From: Rikenella sp031549665
GTDB lineage: Bacteria; Bacteroidota; Bacteroidia; Bacteroidales; Rikenellaceae
Assembly (NCBI GenBank): GCA_031549665.1
Contig: JAVBPJ010000006.1
Coordinates: 35,141 to 99,140 of the forward strand
Length of the DNA stretch: 64,000 bases
Direction of reading: 5' to 3'
The position numbers were made by a program, and so were the translations under genes. Below, in pieces: positions 58,537-64,000 of the stretch (position 1 is the stretch's first letter; each line of letters begins with the position of its first letter). The notes beneath the pieces were generated by a model. The model did not search any database, was not told the origin of the DNA, and was given only the letters and a program-made list of their open reading frames with translations.

Positions 58537-59736
58537 ATGCCTGTTTGTCCGATGACCCCCTCGTTGAAACTCCCGCGCGTTGAACTGGTCGATGCCCTGC
58601 GCGGCTTTGCTGTGATTGCTATTTTGTTGATTCACAGCGTCGAACACTTTATTTTTCCGGTCTACCCCGACCCTTCCGTTCAACCCGACTGGCTCAACGT
58701 GCTGGATCAGGGGGTCTTTACGGTGATCTTCTCGCTCTTTGCCGGAAAGGCGTACGCCATCTTCGCGTTGCTGTTCGGCTTCACCTTTTTTGTGCAGTAT
58801 GAGAACCAACGGCTTCGCGGCGGTGATTTCGGCCTCCGTTTTCTGTGGCGTTTGTTGCTGTTGACCCTTTTCGCCACGCTGAATGCGGCCTTTTTTCCGG
58901 GGGGCGATGTGCTGCTGCTTTTTGTCGCGGTGGGGTGGGTGCTGGTGGTGGTGCGCCGCTGGGGCAACCGTGCAGTGCTGGCGTTGGCCCTGTTCTTCTT
59001 GTTTCAGCCGGTGGAGTGGTTCCATTACCTGGCGTGGTGTTTCGATCCCTCGTACACGCTGCCCGACCTGGGCGTCGGGCCGATGTACGGCCAAATCGCC
59101 GAGGTAACCAAAAGCGGCGACTTCGGAGCCTTTCTCACCACCAACATGGGTTTGGGGCAGAAAGCAAGCCTGCTGTGGGCCGTGGGAGCCGGACGGTGGA
59201 TCCAGACGGCGGGCCTCTTTTTGCTGGGACTGCTGTTGGGGCGTACGGGGCGTTTTGTCGATTCGGAGGGCAACAGCCGCTTTTGGGTGCGCGTGCTGAT
59301 CGCCTCGGCCGTGCTGTTCGGGCCGCTCTATGCCCTGAAGGTCGAGGTGTTGGACAACCTGTCGGCAGGTGTTCCGAAACAGACCGTGGGGGTGATTTTG
59401 GACATGTGGCAGAAGTTGGCCTTTACGGGCGTGCTGGTCGCTTCGTTCGTGCTGCTGTACCGGCGGGCGGGTTTCCGGCGGCTGACCGCCAACCTGCGCT
59501 TTTACGGGCGGATGAGCCTGAGCAACTACGTGGGCCAGTCGATCATCGGGTCGGTCATTTACTTTCCCTTCGCGCTCCATCTGGCCCCCTACTGCGGGTA
59601 TGCCGCCAGTTTGGCGGTGGGCGTGGCGATCTTCTGCGGCCAGTTGGCCTTCTGCAAATGGTGGCTCGGAGGCCACAGGCAGGGGCCGCTCGAAGCCCTG
59701 TGGCACCGCCTGACCTGGATCGGAGCGAAAAAATAG
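58537..59736 (+). CDS. DUF418 family membrane protein
   Basis: A 399-aa protein with about ten hydrophobic helices and the DUF418 signature: RVELVDALRGFAVIAILLIHS at the N-terminus, FSLFAGKAYAIFALLFGFTFF, and the C-terminal GRMSLSNYVGQSIIGSVIYF followed by FCKWWLGGHRQGPLEALWHRLTW. The family (E. coli YeiB-like) is related to acyltransferase-3 proteins and proposed to act in envelope transport or modification. An ATG five codons downstream (58552) gives MTPSLKLPRVEL and is an equally likely start. The DUF3298 gene follows 22 bases later. Confidence 0.9.
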   Translation: MPVCPMTPSLKLPRVELVDALRGFAVIAILLIHSVEHFIFPVYPDPSVQPDWLNVLDQGVFTVIFSLFAGKAYAIFALLFGFTFFVQYENQRLRGGDFGLRFLWRLLLLTLFATLNAAFFPGGDVLLLFVAVGWVLVVVRRWGNRAVLALALFFLFQPVEWFHYLAWCFDPSYTLPDLGVGPMYGQIAEVTKSGDFGAFLTTNMGLGQKASLLWAVGAGRWIQTAGLFLLGLLLGRTGRFVDSEGNSRFWVRVLIASAVLFGPLYALKVEVLDNLSAGVPKQTVGVILDMWQKLAFTGVLVASFVLLYRRAGFRRLTANLRFYGRMSLSNYVGQSIIGSVIYFPFALHLAPYCGYAASLAVGVAIFCGQLAFCKWWLGGHRQGPLEALWHRLTWIGAKK

Positions 59737-59758
59737 TATTCCCTAAAACCAAACAGCC

Positions 59759-60556
59759 ATGAACAGACACTCTCTTTTTCTGATCCCGATCGGGGCCGCC
59801 GTCCTGTTGGCGGGATGTTCCCGAACCCCGTCGCCTGCAAGCGGTTCGCAGTCGGCGGACACGCTCCGGACGGCGACTCTGGCCGACAGTTGCCGCTACC
59901 AAATGCGGTCGGTGTTCGACACCACCCAGCGCAGCGAAGTCTCCATGTCGGTGTCGCTGGAGTTGCCCGAGGGCGACGCCTTTGTGCCGCAACTCATCCG
60001 CAAGCAGATCGTGAGCGGATCGATCGGCCGCCCCTACGTGAACGACGATCCGGCGGAGGCGATCCACCGGTACGTTACTCCCGAATTCCTCCCCGACACG
60101 GCCACGGGCAGCGGCTACCTGGAAACGATCTCGGGTCGGTTCCTGCTCCGCAACGCCCACGTGGCGAATTACCGGATCGATAAGGAGTACTACTACGAAC
60201 GGGCCGCCCACGGGATGTATGGGTCTGTGTACCTGGTTTTCGAGGCCCAAACGGGCTTTGTGGAGACCGAACTCGAACTTTTCGGAGCCGTCGATCCGGT
60301 CAACCTGAGTCCGGTAACCGAACTGTTGAAAGCCCATCTTCCGGCCGGGGTCAAGGAGTCGGTTTGGCTCGATCAGGTGCGCCCGAACGGCAATTTCGAG
60401 GTCCGGGCCGAGGGCGTCGCCTACCACTTCAATCCCTACGAAATCACCCCCTACTACATCGGGCGGGTCGAGGTGCTGCTTCCCCGGGCCGAGCTGCGTT
60501 CGCTCATCCAGCCCGCTTCGCCTGTCTACGCCTACTTCGAAGAGCTGGGGTGGTAA
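59759..60556 (+). CDS. DUF3298 (RsiV-like) lipoprotein
   Basis: A 265-aa lipoprotein (VLLAGC, Cys20) with a C-terminal DUF3298 domain: VEVLLPRAELRSLIQP preceded by YHFNPYEITPYYIGR, the typical YxFNPYEIxPY signature. DUF3298 with a preceding DUF4163-like part occurs in RsiV-type anti-sigma factors and in the deacetylase PdaC, but here there is no sigma-binding or enzymatic domain. The role is therefore unknown, perhaps peptidoglycan-related ligand binding. It probably shares a transcript with the DUF418 gene. Confidence 0.85.
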   Translation: MNRHSLFLIPIGAAVLLAGCSRTPSPASGSQSADTLRTATLADSCRYQMRSVFDTTQRSEVSMSVSLELPEGDAFVPQLIRKQIVSGSIGRPYVNDDPAEAIHRYVTPEFLPDTATGSGYLETISGRFLLRNAHVANYRIDKEYYYERAAHGMYGSVYLVFEAQTGFVETELELFGAVDPVNLSPVTELLKAHLPAGVKESVWLDQVRPNGNFEVRAEGVAYHFNPYEITPYYIGRVEVLLPRAELRSLIQPASPVYAYFEELGW

Positions 60557-60592
60557 ACTCCGCCGCCGCGTAAGTACAGTTTTCTTGTTCAC

Positions 60593-60622
60593 GCGCCTTT
60601 CGTCCGCCCGGACGGAAGGCGC
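60593..60622. terminator. GC-rich hairpin after the DUF3298 gene
   Basis: GCGCCTT(T)CGTCCG pairs with CGGACG(G)AAGGCGC around a CC loop. No T run follows, so its termination strength is uncertain. Confidence 0.55.
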
Positions 60623-60757
60623 GCTGCGTAAGCGGCGGTGCGGTTTTGTGTCGGTTCGGGAGGGTTTCCCCCTGAACCGAATTTTCCCGGGTGGCAAGAA
60701 CCGCCCCCGATTCTATATTAGTTCGCCCGCATATCTTTCCATAACCTTATAAACCGT

Positions 60758-60862
60758 ATGACAGAAACCATGAACCTACCGAAACGATCCCCGCACCCCT
60801 CCGCCGCCGCGGCGTATGACGTTGCGCAGGAAATCCGAACCAACACAGCAGGAGCGTTATGA
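60758..60862 (+). CDS. Short open frame upstream of the holin gene
   Basis: A 34-codon frame (MTETMNLPKRSPHPSAAAAYD...) ends in TGA overlapping the holin ATG by four bases (ATGA). It is preceded at 60732-60739 by TATCTTTC, one base off the -7 consensus. The sequence shows no signal peptide or membrane helix. It may simply couple translation of the holin. Its reality as a protein is uncertain. Confidence 0.4.
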   Translation: MTETMNLPKRSPHPSAAAAYDVAQEIRTNTAGAL

Positions 60863-61377
60863 CCTGGGTGGCCGAGGTGCTTCCGGTCGACATGCTGGCC
60901 CACAAGGCCCTTGTCGCCGTGCTGTTGTGGCTGGCCATGATCGCCGCCACGCTGATCGACCTGTGGACGGGGATCGAAGCCGCCAAAGCTCGCCGCGACT
61001 ACATCCAGAGCGGCGGATTGCGGCGTACCGTCTCGAAAATCGGCGACTATTGGCGGGTGTTGGCCATGTTGTTCATCATCGACCTGATCGGCGGTCTGAT
61101 GCCCTGGTGGAACCTCCCCTATACCTCGATGCTGGGGACGGTGTCGATCATTGCCATCGAGGGCAAATCGGTGTTGGAAAACCTGCGTGCGAAGCGTTCT
61201 CCGGCGGTGGGTATTCCCGAGATGGCCCGCCGGATTATTCACTGCAAGGATGCCGCCTCGGCCTCGGCGTTGGTGCAGGAGCTGCTGAGCATTGCACGGC
61301 TGGCCGCCCCCGACGCTGCGGATCGGCCGGAGGCTGATGCGGCCGGTTTTGCCGATCCGAAAAAGGGTGGTTGTTGA
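60859..61377 (+). CDS. Phage holin-family protein
   Basis: A 172-aa protein with two to three membrane helices in its first 100 residues (HKALVAVLLWLAMIAATLIDLWTGIEAAK and WRVLAMLFIIDLIGGLMPWW) and a charged, cytoplasmic C-terminal tail. The segment DLWTGIEAAKARRDYIQSGGLRRTVSKIGDYW is the recognisable signature of the Bacteroidota phage holin family. Holins form membrane lesions that release endolysin. The gene overlaps the next by one base (TGATG), as in lysis cassettes. No phage structural gene is nearby. Confidence 0.88.
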   Translation: MTWVAEVLPVDMLAHKALVAVLLWLAMIAATLIDLWTGIEAAKARRDYIQSGGLRRTVSKIGDYWRVLAMLFIIDLIGGLMPWWNLPYTSMLGTVSIIAIEGKSVLENLRAKRSPAVGIPEMARRIIHCKDAASASALVQELLSIARLAAPDAADRPEADAAGFADPKKGGC

Positions 61378-61787
61378 TGTGTTACTTTACTTTAGAGGAG
61401 CTTATTCGCTCAGAAACAGCGCATCGGAACGGGTGGGACAATACGCCTCCGGCCGATGCGCGGGCGAATCTGGAGGCTTTGATCGAACGGCTGCTCGATC
61501 CTGTGCGCGAGGCGTGGGGCGGCCCGATCACCGTTTCGAGCGGCTATCGTTCCCCGCAACTCAACCGGGCCGTGGGCGGAGCCGCCTGCTCGCAGCACCT
61601 GGCGGGCGAGGCGGCCGACATCACCGCGGGAAACCGGGACGAAAACCGCCGCCTGTTCCGCCTGATCCGTTCCCTGGCCTCGTGCGGAGTTTTGGAATTC
61701 GATCAACTGATTGATGAGCAAAAATTTAAATGGATTCACCTCTCGTATCGCTGCGGGCGAAACAGGGGGCAGGTATTACACCTGTAA
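61377..61787 (+). CDS. M15-family peptidase (phage endolysin type)
   Basis: A 136-aa zinc D-Ala-D-Ala-carboxypeptidase-like enzyme of the Peptidase_M15_3 type. GPITVSSGYRSPQLNRAVGG, QHLAGEAADI with zinc ligands His74 and Asp81, and WIHLSY with His121 are all present. It should cut peptide cross-bridges in peptidoglycan and acts as endolysin when released through the holin. It has no signal peptide, in keeping with holin-dependent export. Its ATG overlaps the holin stop by one base. Confidence 0.92.
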   Translation: MCYFTLEELIRSETAHRNGWDNTPPADARANLEALIERLLDPVREAWGGPITVSSGYRSPQLNRAVGGAACSQHLAGEAADITAGNRDENRRLFRLIRSLASCGVLEFDQLIDEQKFKWIHLSYRCGRNRGQVLHL

Positions 61788-61856
61788 CGCGGCGTCGCGG
61801 GCCGATTCTAAGGGCCGTTTTCCGTGTTTTCCGAATCGTTCAAAGACAAACCGAAT

Positions 61857-62465
61857 ATGAAAAAATACCTGTTGCTTGCCCTTGTCGTACTGACCCTGTT
61901 GCTGGCGGGATTGTGGAAACTTTACCGCCACGAGCGGGCGGAGCGCCTCCGTTTCGAGGGCAACCAGTCGGCCCTGCTGGGCGAGGTGCAACGATACCGG
62001 GTGCGCGATTCGCTGAACGCCATCGGTGTGCAGGCCCTGACGCTCACCCTGGCCGAGTACAAACGTTTCCGGGCCGGGGATGCGGCCCTGATCCGGGAGA
62101 TGGGCCTCTCCCTCGGCCGGTTGCGGTCGGCCGCCAAAACGAGCCTCGAAACTTCGGCAGAGGTTTCCGTGCCGCTGCGCGATACGGTGATCGGGGCGAC
62201 TCCGGCGGCCCGTGGGACACCTTTCCGCACTTTCCGTTGGCGCGACCCCTGGAACGAGGTACGGGGCCTGATCCGCGCCGACACGGTCGACCTGTCGCTG
62301 CGTTACCGCGACACCCTGTTGCAGGCGATCCACCGCGTTCCTCGGTTCCGGCTGCTGGGTGTCGGTTTCGGTACGCGGGGCCTGCGGCAGGAGGCGGTTC
62401 TGTCGAACCCGAACGCCGCCATCCGGGCCGCCGAAGTGGTGTACTTCCGCAAACGGACGGAGTAG
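61857..62465 (+). CDS. Spanin-like (Rz-type) or hypothetical membrane-tethered protein
   Basis: A 202-aa protein with one N-terminal membrane helix (KYLLLALVVLTLLLAGLWKLY) and a long, mostly helical, charged periplasmic part (HERAERLRFEGNQSALLGEVQRYRVRDSLNA). This type II membrane topology with a coiled periplasmic region is that of inner-membrane spanins. Position right after holin and M15 peptidase supports that reading. I do not recognise the exact family, and no outer-membrane spanin partner is visible. The start at 61857 is chosen since it directly precedes the membrane helix. Confidence 0.6.
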   Translation: MKKYLLLALVVLTLLLAGLWKLYRHERAERLRFEGNQSALLGEVQRYRVRDSLNAIGVQALTLTLAEYKRFRAGDAALIREMGLSLGRLRSAAKTSLETSAEVSVPLRDTVIGATPAARGTPFRTFRWRDPWNEVRGLIRADTVDLSLRYRDTLLQAIHRVPRFRLLGVGFGTRGLRQEAVLSNPNAAIRAAEVVYFRKRTE

Positions 62466-62482
62466 AATGAAGAATATATCGC

Positions 62483-62490
62483 TAACTTTG
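62483..62490 (+). promoter_or_regulatory. -7 promoter element of the hydrolase gene
   Basis: TAACTTTG matches TAnnTTTG exactly and lies 42 bases before the ATG at 62533. Confidence 0.75.
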
Positions 62491-62532
62491 CGTGGCACCG
62501 TTGCGATATAATCCTAAACATCCCGAAATACG

Positions 62533-63915
62533 ATGAAAAAAGCCGTTTACTCTTCAAAATACCTGGCGCTATTGCTTGTTGGGCTGGCGTTGTCCGGTTG
62601 TAAGAAAGACCCTGTGGCACCTCCGCCTCCGCCCGAAGTTGGCGAGATGCAGGCCTTTTTCTCCGGCTACCTTGCCGGAAATACGGCGGGGTATGGTAAA
62701 AGCGCCGCCATCGAGCTCGCCGATATCGAGAAAGAACGATCATCGACCTGGGAAGCCTGGAAGCTTGCGAACAACGGTTTTACCGAAGAGAAATTGATCC
62801 CCTTGCAGCCCCTCTCGCAGGCAAATACGGGAAGTTGGTTGTTGCCGGCGTCCCTTGAGCCCAATGCGACCATGCCCTTTTATTGGGGATCCAAGGGATC
62901 CGCTTCCGCCGGAGGATATTCCCTGTTTCTTTACGTACACGGTTCGGGCGATAAAAACAGCGAATGGGCGGCCGGACTGAATTTGGGAAAAGCCTTTAAC
63001 GACACTCCGTCCGTCTATTTCATCCCTCAAATCCCCAACACGAACTATTACCGCTGGTACCTGAAGTCGAAACAGTTCGCTTGGGAGAAATTGCTTCGAC
63101 TCGCTTTTGTCGCCGGAGAGATCAACCCGAATAAAGTCTATTTCTTCGGCATTTCGGAGGGTGGTTACGGCAGCCAGCGACTGGCCTCGTTCTACGCCGA
63201 TTACCTGGCCGGAGCGGGTCCGATGGCCTCGGGAGAGCCGTTGAAGAACGCCCCCGTCGAAAATTGCCGCAACACGGCCTTCTCCCTGCGCACAGGGGCC
63301 AACGACACGGGTTTCGGACGAAACACGCTGACCCAGTACGCCAAAGACGAATTCGACCGGTTCGAAGCCGCATCTCCGGGCAGTTTCGTCCACAACATCC
63401 AACTGATCGCCGGGCAGGGACACGGCATCGACTACTCCCAGACAACCCCCTGGCTGAAACAATACACCCGCAACCCGTATCCCAAACGCGTAACCTGGGA
63501 AAACTTCGAAATGGACGGCCGCTACCGCAGCGGATTCCACAACCTGTACGTGAGCCAGCGTTCGAACGACAACGGATCGGCCCGAACCTATTACGACCTG
63601 TCGATCGCCGGCAACGACCTTACGCTCACGGTTCAATTGGTTACCTACCAAACGATCGAGACCCACCCCACAGGCGTGGAATTGAAATTCGCAAAGACCT
63701 ATACGACCGCAACGAAAGGGAAAATCACCGTTTACCTCAGCCCCGAACTGGTGGATCTTAGCAAAGAGATTACCCTGACAGTCAACGGAAAACAGGCCTT
63801 CAAGGGGATGGTGGAACCCGACCGCAAACACCTGGTGAACAGTTGCGCCGCGTTCTTCGATCCGGCAAGGCTCTATCCGGCTGCCATCGAGGTCGATTTG
63901 AGCCAGTTGCAGTAA
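62533..63915 (+). CDS. Lipoprotein alpha/beta hydrolase (esterase-like)
   Basis: A 460-aa lipoprotein (LVGLALSGC, Cys22) with an esterase-like alpha/beta-hydrolase domain. GYSLFLYVHGSGDKNSEW is the oxyanion region, FFGISEGGYGSQRLASF carries the probable nucleophile Ser208, and GQGHGIDYSQTTPWLKQY carries His297. The last ~130 residues form a beta domain (ITVYLSPELVDLSKEITLTVNGKQAFKG), seen in secreted hydrolases of Bacteroidota. An ester or acyl-carbohydrate substrate is likely but unproven. It has its own promoter, so it is separate from the lysis cassette. Confidence 0.82.
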   Translation: MKKAVYSSKYLALLLVGLALSGCKKDPVAPPPPPEVGEMQAFFSGYLAGNTAGYGKSAAIELADIEKERSSTWEAWKLANNGFTEEKLIPLQPLSQANTGSWLLPASLEPNATMPFYWGSKGSASAGGYSLFLYVHGSGDKNSEWAAGLNLGKAFNDTPSVYFIPQIPNTNYYRWYLKSKQFAWEKLLRLAFVAGEINPNKVYFFGISEGGYGSQRLASFYADYLAGAGPMASGEPLKNAPVENCRNTAFSLRTGANDTGFGRNTLTQYAKDEFDRFEAASPGSFVHNIQLIAGQGHGIDYSQTTPWLKQYTRNPYPKRVTWENFEMDGRYRSGFHNLYVSQRSNDNGSARTYYDLSIAGNDLTLTVQLVTYQTIETHPTGVELKFAKTYTTATKGKITVYLSPELVDLSKEITLTVNGKQAFKGMVEPDRKHLVNSCAAFFDPARLYPAAIEVDLSQLQ

Positions 63916-63939
63916 GGTCTGTCTCCCGGCCCCCCGCCC

Positions 63940-64000
63940 CGGCCGCCGGGGGGGGGGGGGGCGGGGGGGGGGCGCGGGGGGGGGGGGGGGGGGGGGGGGT
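63940..64000. repeat. G-homopolymer low-complexity end
   Basis: After a C/G-rich transition (from about 63930) the sequence becomes almost only G with two or three C residues. This is typical of two-colour sequencing poly-G artefacts at contig ends, and it should not be treated as biological sequence. Confidence 0.85.

Overview
The window is a 64 kb piece of a Bacteroidota (Bacteroidetes) chromosome. The evidence is the repeated -7 promoter element TAnnTTTG, FimA/Mfa-type lipoprotein fimbriae, a Porin_10-type barrel, the IMP dehydrogenase/PssA/DUF3822-RsmD neighbourhoods, and a nucleoside kinase with an N-terminal TGS-like domain. High GC, a serine-type sulfatase and uronate catabolism fit a gut anaerobe of the Rikenellaceae/Alistipes kind. 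That genus-level placement is inference. The last ~55 bases are almost pure G and look like a contig-end artefact.

Layout. 1-4 kb: rplS, a YbaN-like membrane protein, a lipoprotein alkylsulfatase and a sigma-like protein. 4-11 kb (minus strand): a 5'-nucleotidase-like protein and nucleoside kinase, then an aromatic amino acid operon (pheA - aminotransferase - tyrA - DAHP synthase/chorismate mutase). This operon is preceded by a Phe/Tyr-rich leader peptide and a terminator/antiterminator pair, a classical attenuator. 11-17 kb: lytic transglycosylase, porin, pssA, guaB and a CPBP-family protein with degenerate motifs. 17.6-22.4 kb: tRNA-Leu, tRNA-Gly (with a duplicated 3' end), tRNA-Asp, OsmC, a RecD-like helicase and a DUF3822-rsmD cluster. 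22.4-26.7 kb: an AT-rich accessory patch with AbiH-type and DUF2971 genes, plus a DUF3089 lipoprotein, DUF2200 and an SRPBCC protein.

26.9-38 kb holds a fimbrial island. An AraC-type regulator is followed by a major-subunit-like fimbrillin, a FimB/Mfa2-type anchor, a large probable tip protein ending in a FISUMP domain, another fimbrillin-like subunit, a DUF3575/OmpA protein and a DUF5106-thioredoxin lipoprotein. The regulator gene and the structural operon carry the same 21-bp operator-like dyad at the same distance from their -7 boxes. This is strong sequence evidence for autoregulation plus operon control.

38-46 kb: an HxlR/flavin-oxidoreductase pair, a serine-type arylsulfatase, a ferredoxin/Crp divergent pair, a broken Ogt/MGMT gene, a barrel protein and DoxX. 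45.8-56.2 kb: a uronate locus. GH88 and two DUF2264 proteins are divergent from an eight-gene operon encoding KduI, KduD, DUF4861, KdgK, Eda, an ExuT-like MFS transporter, a zinc-ribbon protein and a SugE-type SMR exporter. Together these take unsaturated uronates to pyruvate and glyceraldehyde 3-phosphate. Both promoters sit between a 12-bp perfect inverted repeat. 56-64 kb: htpG, DUF418, DUF3298, an orphan phage-type lysis cassette (holin, M15 peptidase, spanin-like protein) and a lipoprotein alpha/beta hydrolase.
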